Source: Tuctoria greenei | Lineage: Eukaryota > Streptophyta > Magnoliopsida > Poales > Poaceae | Reading direction: 5' to 3' | DNA length: 64,000 bases | NCBI GenBank assembly: GCA_036927565.1 | Contig: JAYESD010000005.1 | Location: forward strand, 100,595,872 to 100,659,871 | Shown here: in pieces, positions 45,820 through 59,198 of the stretch | Numbering within the stretch: position 1 is the first letter of the stretch | Layout of the letters: every line of letters begins with the position of its first letter | Made by a program: the position numbers and the translations under genes | Notes under the pieces: model-generated | What the model was told of the DNA's origin: nothing | Seen by the model: the letters and a program-made list of their open reading frames with translations, nothing else | Databases searched by the model: none

Positions 45820-48800
45820 ATGGTGAGGACTCGCAACCAGAGGGATGTCAATGATGAGGAGGAGAACCATGGAGTACATCAGAACAATACTGGACAAGGA
45901 CCTGCTCATGGAGCTATCAACATTGAGCAGCTACTGGCTATGCAAAACCAGCTCATGCAGACCATGATACAAACTATGGGACAGCTGCAGGCTGGCAATA
46001 ACAACAATCAGCCCCACATGCATCCACCGCCACCCCCGCCTCCTCATAACCGATTGGGAGAGTTTATGAGGACTAGGCTGCCAAACTTTGCTCAAGCCGC
46101 AGACCCTATGTATGCGGATGATTGGCTCAAGTCCGTGGAGAAGAAACTTGCTATTTTCCAATGCAGTGACCGAGAGAAGGTCCTATTTGCTTCTCATCAA
46201 CTAGTTGGAGCAGCTGCAGATTGGTGGGATTCACTATGCAATGCTCATAAGGATCAAGAGAGGATCACCTAGGCGGAATTCAAGGAGAGTTTCCGTTCTC
46301 ATTATGTGCCAGAGGGTGTTATGATCTTGAAGATACAAGAATTCGAGAACTTGAGACAAGGAAAATCAAGCGTGAGTGAATATCTCAATAAATTCACTCA
46401 ACTCTCAAGATACATGCCCGAAGATGTGAGCTGAGACAGCCGGAAGCAATATTTTTTCATGAGAGGCCTCAACAATGAGATCCAAGTGCAATTGCTCATC
46501 TGTGATTATGTCAATTTCCAGAAGCTTGTGGACAAAGCAATTGTTGTGGCGAACAAGGTCCGTGAGATGAAGCAGGACAACAAGAGGAAGGCCCCATATC
46601 AAGGACATCAACAAGGAAGTATTGTGCGCCCTCGCCTTGCGCCTCCTAATGCGCCATACTACAGCTCCTCTGCTCCTGTACAGCGCCCTGATTATGCATC
46701 GCGCCCAACTCAGTTTGTGCAGCAGCACCCCATCATGCAAGCACCTAGGCCTCCAATGCCTTATGCACCTCGTGCTAATTTCCAAAATGCAAATGCTCAA
46801 AACTAAGCTCGTCCCAATAATTTTGGTGGAGTTAAGAAGTGCTATACTTGTGGAGAAGCTGGACACTTTGCGCATCAATGTCCTAAGTCCGGCTTTGGTC
46901 AAGGAAGCAATGCACCGAGGCAAAACCCAAGACGTGACGGAGGACAACCACAAGGAAGCCAGGGACACCAGAATTTTGCTCGTGGCAACGTGAACCATGT
47001 CTCTATGGAAGATGCTCAACAAGCGGATGACGTGGTCATTGGTATGTTTCTCGCTAACTCCAACCCCGCGACTATGTTATTTGATTCTGGAGCATCACAT
47101 TCATTCATTACATCGAAGTATGTTGCCAAGTATAGTTTTCCTATCTCTCATATGAAGTTTACCCTGTTGGTTAAGTCTCTTGGAGGAGAGATGAGGACAA
47201 ATATAGTATGTCCAAAAGTAAGCCTTAGAATAAGGGGGGGGGGGGTGGTAGACTTCTCCGCCAACCTCATTGTTTTAGATTCTCAAGGGTTGGATATTAT
47301 ACTTGGTATGGACTGGTTGAGGAAGCACAATGGAGTTATTGAGTGTGCTACGAAGACGGTGAAGTTGACCAATGAAGAAGGGATCACCATAGAATTTGAA
47401 GCATCTCAAACCGCACCGAAGCAATTGGAATTGAATCATATGGACGGTGCCGCAACTGAGAACATTCCGGTGGTGTGTGAATTTTTGGATGTTTTTCCGG
47501 ATGAGTTGCCAGGTATGCCACCCGATCAGGACATTGAGTTTGTTATTGATTTAATACCTGGAACTGCACCTATAGCTAAGAGGCCGTATAGGATGCCTCC
47601 TATGGAATTAGCGGAGCTCAATAAGAAAATTCAAGAGCAATTAGAGAAGGGTTTTATTCGCCCTAGCTTTTCACCTTGGGGAGCGCCCGTTCTATTCGTG
47701 GACAAGAAGGATGGATCCCAAAGGATGTGCGTGGATTACCGAGCTCTCAACGAGGTAAAAATCAAAAACAAGTATACCTTGCCACGTATAGAAGATTTTT
47801 TTGATCAGATGAAGGGTGCTTGTGTCTTCTCTAAGATTGATTTGAGGTTGGGATACTTTCAAATGATGATTAGACCATCAGACATACCCAAGACAGCTTT
47901 CAGGACATGGTATGGATCTTATGAGTACACTGTGATGTCTTTTGGATTGACAAATGCGCCTGCCTACTTTATGTACCTCATGAATAAGGTCTTCATGGAG
48001 TACTTGGACAAGTTCGTTGTGGTGTTTATTGATGACATTATGATCTACTCGAAGGATGAGAAGGAACATGAGGAACACTTGAGGCTTACGCTGCAGAAAT
48101 TGAGGGAGCATCAATTGTATGCCAAGTTCAGCAAGTGCCAGTTTTGGTTGAAAGAGGTGCCATTTTTGGGTCATATAATCTCAGGAGGAGGAGTATCGGT
48201 TGACCCCGGAAAAGTGAGAGACGTGTTGAAGTGGGAGCCGCCGCAAAATGTCAAGGAAATAAGGAGTTTTCTTGGGATGGCTGGATATTACCGTCGATTC
48301 ATCAAGGATTTTTCCAAGATAGCCAAGCCTATGACGGAGTTGCTAATGAAGGGAAAGGATTTTCGATGGACTCAAGCTTGTCAAAACAATTTTGAGGAGT
48401 TGAAGAAGAGGTTGACAACAGCCCCAGTTTTGGTATTGCCGGATGTAAGCAAGAGTTTTGATGTATATATTGTGATGCATCAAGACAAGGACTCGGATGC
48501 GTGCTTATGCAAGAAGGTCAAGTGGTCGCCTATGCGTCCAGACAATTGAAGAAACATGAGCAGAATTATCCAACGCATTATTTGGAGCTTGCAGCCGTGG
48601 TGCATGCGTTCAAGATTTGGAGACACTACATCCTTGGACATAGGTGTGAAATTTACACAGATCATAAGAGTTTGAAGTATATTTTCACACAAACGGATCT
48701 GAACTTGAGGCAACGAAGATGGTTAGAGCTCATCAAAGATTATGATTTTGGGATCAACTATCATTCGGGAAAGGCCAATGTAGTGGCCGATGCTTTGAGT

Positions 48801-50393
48801 AGGAAGGGAGTAAGTCATCGACTCACAGTTCGAGAGATACCACCCGAAATATGCAAGGAGTTTGAACGGTTGAACCTCGGGTTTGTAAATGAGATGGAGA
48901 TGATGGAATTAAACCCAACCTTGGAGCAAGAAATTTGAGAGGCCCAAACCGCAGATGAAGAGATCAAGGAAATCAAGGAAAGGATCGAGGAAGGGAGAGA
49001 ATTCAGATTTGATGAAGACGAACATGGTACCTTATGGCTTGGAAAGAGGATCGTTGTGCCTAAATGTAAAGCATATTCGGGAGACAATATTAAAGGAGGC
49101 ACATGACTCACCTTACTCAATTCACCCTGGTTGTACAAAGATGTACAAAGACTTGAAGACTTGCTATTGGTGGGACAGCATGAAAAAGGACATAGTTGAA
49201 TATGTAGCATTGTGTGATGTGTGTCAACAAGTCAAGGCGGAACATCAAAGGTCAGCCGGATTATTGCAACCGTTGAAGATTCCGGAATGAAAGTGGGAAG
49301 AAATTGGAATGGACTTCATAGTTGGGTTACCACATACTCAGTCCTGGTATGACTCAATTTGGGTAATTGTGGATCGCTTAACCAAGTCGGCTCATTTTGT
49401 CCCTGTGAAGACCAAATATACAGCTGAACGATTGGCCGAAATATACATGGAGCATATTGTGTGTTGACATGGAGTCCCTAAGAAGATAGTCTCAGATAGA
49501 GGTTCTCAATTTACCTCCAGATTTTGGCAAAAATTGCATAAAGCTTTGGGAACGAGGTTGAATTTTAGTTCAGCATATCATCCTCAAACGGACGGACAAA
49601 CCGAGAGGACCAATCAGATTTTGGAGGACATGTTAAGAGCTTGTGCTTTAAAGCATGGGAAAAGTTGGGACAACAGCTTGCCATACATGGAATTTTCATA
49701 CAACAATAGTTACCAAGCAAGCTTGAAAATATCACCATATGAAGCGCTTTATGGGAGGAAGTGTAGGACACCTTTATTCTGGAATGAGGCAGGAGAAACT
49801 CAAGTATTTGGTCTGGATGTGTTGCAAGAAGCCGAAAAGCATGTCCAGATAATTCGTGAAAACTTGAGGGCTGCCCAATCAAGACAAAAAAGCTATGTGG
49901 ACAATAGGAGAAGGAAATTAGCCTTTGAAATAGGAGATTTTGTTTACCTCAAGGTGTCACCTATGAGAGGTCATAAGAGGTTTAACATAAGAGGCAAGCT
50001 CGCACCACGCTATATTGGACCATTCAAGATTTTGGACAAAAGAGGAGAAGTAGCATATAAGTTGGAGATGCCAGCTCATCTTTCAGACGTACATGATTTG
50101 TTTCATGTTTCCCAACTCAAGAAGTGTCTCAGAGTGCCGGAAGAACACGTGCCGATGGACAAGTTAGGACTTCAGGAGGATTTGTCTTATGTCGAGCAAC
50201 CTATCAAGATCTTGGACGTGAAGGAAAGAGTCACAAGAAATAAGAGGATCCATTGGTGCAAAGTGCAATGGAAACACCATACAGAAGCCGAAGCTACGTG
50301 GGAATGTGAAGAAGACCCGATGGCAGAATTCCCGCATCTTTTCTCCACGCTATCGAATCTCGAGGGCGAGATTCACCTTAATGGGGATAGGTT
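45820..50393 (+). pseudogene. gag-pol: gag-pol of element D (gag, protease, RT, RNase H, integrase, chromodomain), broken
   Basis: A single frame from ATG 45820, after ctctacttcag. Gag core (YADDWLKSVEKKLAIFQCSD, LVGAAADWWDSL), CCHC knuckle CYTCGEAGHFAHQC (~46840-46881), protease DSGASHSFITS, RT (CVDYRALNEVKIKNKYTLPRI, VFIDDIMIYSKDE), RNase H (YTDHKSLKYIFTQ), integrase (CDVCQQVKAEH, DRLTKSAHFVPV, SDRGSQFTSRFW, SSAYHPQTDGQTERTNQ) and chromodomain (WCKVQWKHHTEAEATWECEED). Stops: 46270 TAG, 46432 TGA, 46804 TAA, 48936 TGA, 49288 TGA, 49465 TGA. A 2-bp insertion lies near 48467 and a 1-bp insertion near 49063. At 46270 and 49288 the related copies have tgg, so these two are G-to-A changes. Confidence 0.95.
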
Positions 50394-53300
50394 TGTAACA
50401 CCCTCAATTTTCGCATCATGCATTGCATACATATTCATGCATTAAACATTAGTAAAATAAAAGAAAAATGATAAAACATAAAATATACATATACAAATAT
50501 GTGTAGCAAAAGAAGAAAAATAAAATAATAGCGTAAAACATGTATTAGGGAATAAATATAAAAAATAATAATAATATATAAAAAGAAATATATATAAATA
50601 AATTATATATAATAATAATAAATATATATAAATAAATAAAATGAATAAGATGAATAAAATAAAAAAATATAAATAATAATATATAATAACAGTATATAAA
50701 AAAAGAAAAACAAAAAAAGAAAAAAAGTCAACCCGCCGCTGGCCAGGCCGAGCGACCCAGCCAGCGAGCGCCCGACCGACGCGACTCCCGCGCACCGGGC
50801 CACGTGCCCCGCCGCTGGGCCCCGCTCCAACATGTCGCACCTCCCGCTCGGCCCCAGCACCGCGCGCAGCCGCCTCGACCGCGCGCGCGACCCGCTCGCG
50901 CCCGCCTGCCGCGTGGCCGCGCCGCCTGGCCCACCCTTCCACCAGCGCCGCGCCTCCCGAGCCGGCCGCGCCTCCCGCGCGACCCCGCCTACCACGCACG
51001 CGCGCACCTCGCCCCGGGCCCCACCCCACCACGCCTCACACGCCCCGCCGCCTTCCGCACGTGCCCTGGCCCCGCCGCGTTGACCCGATCCCGCACCCTC
51101 CCGCGCAGCGCCCGACCCCCACCCCGCCGCCACGCGCCTCCCGCGCGCCCCAGTGCGCCACGCGCCTGGCCCCGCTTGCCCGTACCGCACGCGACCCCGT
51201 CACCCATCGCGCCCCGCCCAACGCACGCGCCCGACCCCGCGACCGAGTCGGTTACGCTGCGCCGGCCCTAGCACCGCCTACTGCCCGACTATTAAAACCA
51301 TCGTAGCCTCCGCGTTTTTTCCCGACGCGGCAACCCAGCAAACCTAGCCACCGGATAGAAAAAAGGGAGCACCAGAGCCGCCGCTAGGGAAGAAATGAGA
51401 GGAAAAAAGAGGAGGAAGAGGAAGAAAAAGAGGAGGGTGCTGTCATACGCCGGAGATCGTCGTCGCCGTCGTTGTGCCGCCGGAGGACCTTGCACCGTCT
51501 ACTTCGTCTACGCGTCGCCTTCATCCCGCAATCTTCGAAGCCATCGCATCTACGGTAGGATCCGTTTTTCCAATGCGAATTTTAGCGACGTATTAGAACT
51601 AATAGACGTAAATTGATTTTAGTTGCACCATAAATTTATTTTCAGCAGCATTAATTCCCGCTGAAACCCCTGTAAACTCGTATGAACACGTATGAATTAG
51701 TTGCATCTAATTAATAAACAACTGTAGTTAATTAATTAATTGATCTTTGCATGCATGCATATCATCCCATATTGATTAATGTGTGTGCATCATGTTGATT
51801 TGTATGTATATTCTTGTATGTGTTATCACGAGTAGAGGGAAGTGCTCAAGAGGTCGTGTACGAGGATTTCGAGAACCAAGACTTCGAAGGGCTTGAGCAA
51901 CCCTATCCGCCGGAGCAAGGCAAGTGTCCTTGAAGCATATTGATCCTGTTTTTAAAATAAATGTTTTGTTTGTAAAACTGCATGCTTGTGTCAGTTTGAT
52001 GGGAATCCTATGGTAGGAAGTTTACTAGATTTGTTTAACCACCCTTGTCACCTGGAACATATGGTAGAGAGTCGGGAAGGGTTTTTACCTTTTTCCTTCG
52101 CTTAATTAATTGGGATGACAAACAACACTACACATTTAATTATGCATCAATGATATTCTGGTTAATGTGAACTGGACAATACGATGGGTGATCTAAGCAA
52201 GTCTGGTATGTGGATGGGTTGGATGTCATGGTGGTTTCCTTGCTTTAGATCTAAGGACCGGTTCATGCGAGAATAGGCCAGGACTACAGTGCCACCACGA
52301 GGCCAAGTATGGGTGCGGCGTAGCTGATTAATTAGGGCTTTGCTAGTGCTGTTTGGACCATTGTGGATGCTCGGGGAAGGGGTAGTCGGATTGGGTTTGG
52401 TGATGATTGGTGGGACTACCCTGGGATCCGAATGGCTCAAGAGGGGGCCCTTGGTTGAAGATGTGCTCAGTTGGAGGCATCACCACCGGTGAAACCTCAG
52501 TGGGGTCTAAATAGGCTAGTAATCCCATTGTAAAGGCTATTTTGTGATCTCTTGGCCACACACCCGCGGAAGTGTGTAATGTGACCGACGGGTCATGGGC
52601 ATAAGGGAGGATCTTAGTCGCCGAAAGGTGATGAAATCACGAACACGTGGGTAAAGAGGTACAAACTCTGCAGAGTTAATTAAAACTATCATGATAGCCG
52701 TGCTCCCGGTTATGAGCACCTGGACAACTTCCATGATTAGAGGGTATTTGGTATTGGTAATGGTATTGTAATGGTTATGGTAATGGTTATGGTGATGGTT
52801 ATGGTTGGTTATGGATTTATTTCTGGTATTGAATATGGTTTTTGGCAATGGTGAAATCTGGACTTATTGATGATGGTAATGAATTCAGTTTGGTATTATG
52901 GTATTACTCGTGATTATGATGGGATTACTTCACAAACATTTAATATATTGCTTTTCAAATGTTTTACTGTACTTTCCAGCACTTAGCCATTATTATTGTC
53001 GTCATTTGAATCAGCCACATGTCATACTTTCCACACTTGCTGAGTACGACATGTACTCACTCTTGCGATCCCCCCCCCCAACAGTTGCAGGTCAGGATTG
53101 TGAGTTTAATGGCGATAATGCGGAGATCTAGGCCGTGTCTACCGTCAGCTTTGCCTGTGGTGTTGATTGGAGCTGTGCATATATACCCTATCCCTTTAGT
53201 TTGCTTAGTTTGCTTAATTAATTTATTTCCGCTGCATTAGTTGAACTTGTCATAAATATTCATTAGAGGTTGTATTCGAGGATAATCTGGTTTGTATAAT

Positions 53301-53434
53301 AAAATTTGATAATTAATCTTGTTCTGTGGTAATTTTGTCTATACTCTTTTGTGATTACACTCGTGTATGTGTGTTGAACATCCTGGGCACACATATGCGT
53401 TAGCTTGGTTCAGTTTTCGGAACCGGGCGTCACA
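50394..53434 (+). repeat. 3' LTR of element D
   Basis: 3041 bp, nearly identical to 42496-45534; it is preceded by the PPT-like atggggatagg (50381-50391). Its copy of the mini-exon (51836-51919) is also 84 nt, with gcaagtg after it. In this copy an ATG at 51395 opens a basic frame that reaches the donor at 51555 in the phase needed by the mini-exon. Confidence 0.95.
51395..51919 (+). other. Candidate two-exon LTR-encoded small protein (element D 3' LTR)
   Basis: Exon 1 (51395-51554) starts MRGKKRRK and is Arg/Lys-rich, then SSRNLRSHRIY; it ends with 1 nt over at acg|gtagga. Exon 2 (51836-51919) starts with 2 nt and is acidic (VVYEDFENQDFEAL). The phases join without a stop, which would give a protein of ~80 residues with a basic half and an acidic half. 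The 5' LTR copy has lost the ATG. This is a prediction from splice-like sites only. Confidence 0.35.
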
Positions 53435-55580
53435 TTTCACTTTCCAAATAATTCTTGAATTTGAGCATACTTCTAAATTAAGTTACTCCTAGTAGACTTG
53501 CTCAAATAATTCCCAATAAATTCTGGTAGAATCATCTGTATCCCAATTTGGCAGTGGTGCAATGTGTTGGACGTGAAAGTCCTAGAACTTTCATAATTAA
53601 TTCCTTTGAGCTAACTGTTTGGGAAATTAATTACTCCTGTTCTGCTTATTGGAAAATTCCCAATTTTTGTTAAAACACTCTTAAAAATACCTTGGATCTC
53701 CAATCAGAATTTCAAGTTCATTGAACTTAATTTACTGGATGAATCGGTGTTCCAAATGTCTATGTAGTTTGAAAATTGAGAAATGTACAGAAACATTTTT
53801 AGAATTTTCCCAAACTTATAAAATCAATTTCACCCTGTAGGAAGCTCAGAATATTATGAAACAAATTTTCCTAGAACCAGTGAGACCTCGTGTACCCTAA
53901 TCATCCACTGTTAGCCATAACAAAGTTCCAGATTGAATACCAAATTTCAGAGGAGGATTTTAATTGTTGGAATTTTAGAGACAGCAAGCTTCCTTGAACA
54001 TCTCCAATTCTTGGTCCAGTTCTTCCTCATAGAACCTAGTATCCACTATAAAAATCCCAAATCCAACTAAAATCATTTTCTTACCTGATCAGTGTTTATA
54101 AGATCTTTTATATAGTTTCACTATAACTCATGTACTTCATATATTGCATATCATATAGTGACCGAAGTCGAGGAGGAGCCGGAGGCCTTGGACAGCATCC
54201 TCCTAGGAGCAAACTTTATACTGACTTGCAGCCAGGCAAGCCCCGGTTTGCATTTAAGTACTTCTGCAAAGTTTTGGTTTGTATCACTTATGTCTATGGT
54301 GAATTTTATGCATTAGGGCTAAGGTGCTTGATACTCCACTTGCATGTCCCACAAATCCCATGAAGTATTGGGTAGGTCTATAGCTTGACGAGTAGCAAAT
54401 GCCATGCTAATGTTTTGAGAAATTTGGTAGAAGTTGAGTAGTTGGAATCTACTCGCGAGATAGAATTTTATCACACGGAATGGATTTGATCAAAAAAATG
54501 GTTTATGAATATGAATTTGAGATCAAGAAGCGGATTGAATACAACGAGACGTGGTCTCATGTGCGTAGTCCTGCTTGTGTTGATTGAGGATCGATCCGTG
54601 TGCGGCCCTGCTGGACAAGTTTCAATTGTACCAGATGCATACTGGCTATATGGAAACCAGGAAATTGATGTAATTGATTAACCTGGGTGTCGAGGCTTAC
54701 CGTACCATTTTATATGAGTGGATTGAGGGTAGCATGGTGTAAATCTGCCGGCGGGCACAAACACGCTCCGCGCGGGGACCTCCTGCCCGTTCTGAAAGGA
54801 CCGGTTCGACATTTGGGTTTTGCTTTGAAAGGTTGCTGCATACAACATAGTATTGAAGTGTGATTCGCTCCACTTTCGAAATGGGTGTATGTGGCGTGTT
54901 ATCCGGGTGTCTACTTATTGTATTCACCGTTCCTCGCAGTTGTTTGAGTATCGCTTGTTCATTGTGCTATGACGTAGTAAATAATAAAAAAGCCAGAAGA
55001 ATACGATGTATTGAATTATAATTGTTTTGCAACCATATCTGCTGTAGTATATTGCTCACTAAAGTTACATTCTGGACATTTAAATTGCTGCTAATAACTT
55101 GGAAATAAGGAGCCACTTGTAGGTGAGTCATTTATGCAATATCACTGCCTATGTTTATATGTATCCGTGCATGTAGAGTTCCATGCTTAGGGAGACGGTT
55201 AAGACCTATTGAGCCTTGGTGCTCACGGTTGCTATATTAAGTTAATTGCATGTGATACGTATGATGAAGGGCCCGAAGATGAGATGATGTCCATGTCGGG
55301 GTATACCGCCGAGTGGGAGCCTTGCACGCCGCCATGGTATGTTGTGTGCTGCTAGTGTATAGTGTCTTTGAGCTGGACTGCTGCACTTTTGCATAGCTAG
55401 GCTCAGAGTTTAGCTATGAGTATTACTTCCATTGTATATTATGTATTGTAAAAGTCTTCTGCTGTTTATATAAATAAAACTTTGTATTTTGTCGAATTTC
55501 TTTTTGTGTGTGCTGTTGGGTGCCACATCGCACGGCACCACCCTTTGCGATTCCTGGAATGTGTGGACCCGATCCTTAAA

Positions 55581-57974
55581 ATGGAGTAATTGTATAAGTT
55601 CGTCGTTGTGTTCATAAATGACATTATGATCCACTTGAGAAACCAGGAGGATCATGAAGAGCATTTCAGGCTCACGTTGCAAAAAATGAGGGAACACCAG
55701 TTTTTTGCCAAATTGAGCATGTGCCAGTTTTGGTTAAAGGAAGTATCATTTTTGGGACATATCATCTCTAGAGGAGGAGTATCGATGGAGCCGGGAACGT
55801 GAGAGATGTGCTAAAGTGGGAACCGCCACAAAACGTGATGGAAATCCGGAGTTTGCTTGAAATGAATGGATATTACCACCGGTTCATCCAGGATTTCTCC
55901 AAAATTGCTTAGGCCATGACTGAATTAATAATGACGGGAAAAGCACTCCATTGGACTCAATCTTGTCAAAATAGTTTTGAGGAGTTAAAGAAGAGGTTGA
56001 CAACAACGCTTGTGTTGGTATTGCCAGATGTGAGTAAGAGATTCGATATTTATTGCGACGCATCAAGACAAGGGCTTGGATGTGTGCTCATGCAAGAAGG
56101 TCAAGTGGTACCCTATGCATCGAGGCAACTGAACAAATATTAGCAGAATTATCATGCACATGATCTCGAACTTGCTGCCATAGTGCATGCATTGAAGATA
56201 TGGAGACATTACATTCTAGGTCATAGGTGTGAGATCTAAATGGATCGCCAGAGTCTCGAGTACATATTCACACAAATGGACTTGAATTTGAGGCAACAAA
56301 GATGGTTGAAGCTCATCAAGGATTATGATGTGGGAATCAACTATCTCCCGGGGAAAGCTAATGTAGTGGCCCATACCGTGAGTAGGAAAGGAGTAAGCCA
56401 CCAACTCACGGTTTGGGAATTGCCATCCGAGCTATGCAAGGAGTTTGAACGGTTGAATCTTGGATTTGTGAATGAGATGGGAATAATAGAGTTAAATCTG
56501 AACCTGGAACAAAAAATTCAAAAAGGTCAAACAAAGGATGAGGAAATCCAATAAATCAAGGAAAGGACCCAAGAAGGAAGAGAATTCAGATTTGATGAGG
56601 ATGACCATTGCACTCGATGGCTTGGGAAACAGATTGTTGTGCCTAATGTGAAGCATCTTTGGGAGACGATATTAGAAGAGGTACATGACTCACTTTACTT
56701 TATCCATCCCGGTTGTACGAAGATGTACAAGGAATTGAAGATGTACTACTTGTGGGATGGAATGAAAAGGGACATAGCTAAATACATTGATTATGTGATG
56801 TGTCCCAATGAGTTAAGGTTGAACACCAAAGGCCAGCTGGACTGTTGCAGCCACTGAAGATACCGGAATGGAAGTGGGAAGGAAGTTGGCATGGACTTCA
56901 TAGTTGGTTCACCTCACACTTCAGCAGGATATGATTCAACATAGGTTATAGTGGATTGGTTGACGAAATTAGCTCATTCCATTCCTGTCAAGACTACCTA
57001 TAGTGGAGCAAAGTTGGTGGAATTGTATACGGCAAGAATAGTGTGTTTACACAGAGTACCAAAGAAAATAGTGTCTGATAGAGGTTCTCAATTTACCTCA
57101 AGGTTCTGGCACAAGCTGCACGAGTCTATGGGAACACAGTTGTACTTTAGTTCTGCATATCACCCTCGAACAGATGGACAAACCCAGAGAACAAATCAGA
57201 TATTTGAAGACATGCTAAGAGCTTGTGCTCTAAAGTTTGGGGAAGTTCGGAGAAAAGTCTACCATATGCTGAATTCTCCTGCAACAACAGTTATCAGACA
57301 AGTTTTAAAATGTCACCACATGAAGCATTGTATGGGATAAGGTGTACAACATCCTTAGTTTGGAATGAGACAGGAGAAACACAAGTATTTGGACCTGATG
57401 TAATACAGGATGCTGAAAAGCAAGTTCAAACAATCCGCGAGAATTTGAGGGCTACCCAATCAAGACAAAAGGGTTATGCGGATAATAGGCGAAGAAACTT
57501 AGCCTTTGAAGTGGGAGACTTCGTATATCTTATAGTGTCAACTATGCAAGGTCATAAGCGGTTTAACGTCAAAGGGAAGTTGGCACCTCGCTATATTGAA
57601 CCATTCATGATTTTGAGCAAACATGGAGAAGGGGGATATAAGTTGGAGATGCCAGTACATCTTTCTGATGTTCATGATCCGTTTCACGTTTCTCAGCTCA
57701 AAAAGTGCTTAAGGGTACTGGAAGAACAACGGTCAATGGAAGAACTGGACTTAGAGGAAGATTTGACTTATGCTGAGCCACCTGTCAAGATTTTAGAAAC
57801 CAAGGAGAGAATCATGAGGAACAAGGCGATTCGATGGTGCAAAGTACAATGGCGGCATCATGTAGAATCGGAAGCAACTTGGGAGCTGGAAGATGACCTC
57901 AAGAGAGAATTTCCCTATCTCTTCCCTTCTATGTCATATCTCGAGGGCGAGATTCATTTTAAGGGGGGTAGGTT
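55581..57974 (+). pseudogene. pol: 3' half of Tekay-like element C pol (RT C-terminal part, RNase H, integrase, chromodomain)
   Basis: It begins abruptly inside RT at atggag, matching element D from 47995. Then FWLKEVSFLGHIIS, RNase H (FDIYCDASRQGLGCVLMQEGQVV), integrase (SDRGSQFTSRFWHKL, SSAYHPRTDGQTQRTNQ) and chromodomain (WCKVQWRHHVESEATWELEDD). The PPT ttaaggggggtagg (57959-57972) adjoins the LTR. Many stops and frameshifts (for example near 55800, 56141, 56553, 56860, 57230-57300). The missing 5' half should lie upstream of the window, beyond the 5' LTR of element A. Confidence 0.93.
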
Positions 57975-59198
57975 TGTAACTCCCTCATTTTCATCCATCA
58001 TGCATTGCATACATTCTTATTATTTCTAACATTGAGCAACAGAAAAAGGAACGAGATTAAAATAAGTGAGAACCAGAATAGCAATTAAAAACTTGTATCA
58101 GCGGACTTGTCCGGACTAGACCTCGGACTAATCCAATTTACTCTCTATTGTTTTCTGGACCTATCCACTTTTTGCAATGGATTAGTACGAAAAACAGTTC
58201 TGTTGTTCTTCGGACTTGTCCGTTATCATATACGTACTAGTCCGATCTTCGTTACTGGAACTTTTCAGAGTTGTCCGCTAAATCCTCAATTTGGTCCAGT
58301 TTTTGAAAACTAGACAAGCGCCTGGACTTGTCCGCCCGTACCGAAAATGTCCAGTTTGCTTTCTGGTCCAAATTGAACTTGCCCGGACTTTCACCGGACT
58401 TGTCCGTTCTACTTTGTGTTCCATATCGAACTTATCCGGCCTCTGTACGGACTAGTCCGGTGTGCTTGACTCAGATTTTTTTTCCTCCCGACGAGTTATT
58501 TGGTATTTGCCTTAAGTGGGCCGAAGAACGTCGTACCCAACTTCTGCCGATCCCATGTGGGACCTCACCAAGGCCTCCACCGCTTTATACTCGAATTCCA
58601 CCCAATCACTACCACCTCGGCCCTATATAAACACTCCACCACCCACCCTTTTGTAACTTTGTCACATTAGAAGAAACCCTTAAACCTAGTTCGTGAGAGC
58701 CACCATCAAGAAGCCTCCACCGTAGGGAGAAGGAGGAGGATCAACCAAGATCGTCGTCACTGCTGCGATCTCCATCATCAATCCCTCATCGCCAACATCC
58801 TCCTTTGCCAATTCTTCATCTCCTTCAATCTTGACATCAAATTCTCGAGTCCCCATCCTTTGAACCCTTGGATTTGTGGTAAGTACCTTAGATCTTTTCT
58901 ACGTAAATTATGGTTCCATGATTAATCAAACTATGCTTTAGTTGAAAATTCGCCAAAACCCTAGCCATAACGGACTTGTCCGGTCCTGTGCGAACTAGTC
59001 TGATTTCCTTTCTGGTCCATAACGGACATGTCCAGCCCAAGTGCGGACTAGTTCGGTCCTTCAGTTCTGGAAATTCCTGAACTTTTCCAATAATCCCCGA
59101 AATGACTTGGAACTTGCTCTAACATGTAGGACTTAATTGTATGTACATGAGCACTTATTGATTGTAATGCTTGTTTTGTATGTTGCTGCTCGGAATAG

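Larger units (their letters stand above)
42496..53434 (+). mobile_element. Complete Tekay-like Ty3/gypsy chromovirus (element D)
   Basis: 10.9 kb with 3.04-kb LTRs at both ends, PBS, gag-pol ending in a chromodomain, and PPT. Very long LTRs plus a chromodomain after integrase fit the Tekay/Del clade. Target duplication tttaa (42491-42495) and tttca (53435-53439); the homologous unoccupied sequence near 811-820 supports cttttc. It is nested in the 3' LTR of element A. Gag-pol has at least six stops and two frameshifts. Confidence 0.94.
40823..55580 (+). repeat. 3' LTR of gypsy element A, interrupted by element D (segments 40823-42495 and 53435-55580)
   Basis: It starts TGTAAAATCC after the PPT and ends gatccttaaa, which aligns with ggtcctcaca of the 5' LTR (two or three substitutions). 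Element D splits it at 42495/53435, leaving target copies tttaa and tttca. Directly after its end, at 55581, the sequence is mid-reverse-transcriptase of element C, so A inserted into C; the expected 5-bp target copy is atgga (55581-55585). Confidence 0.9.
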
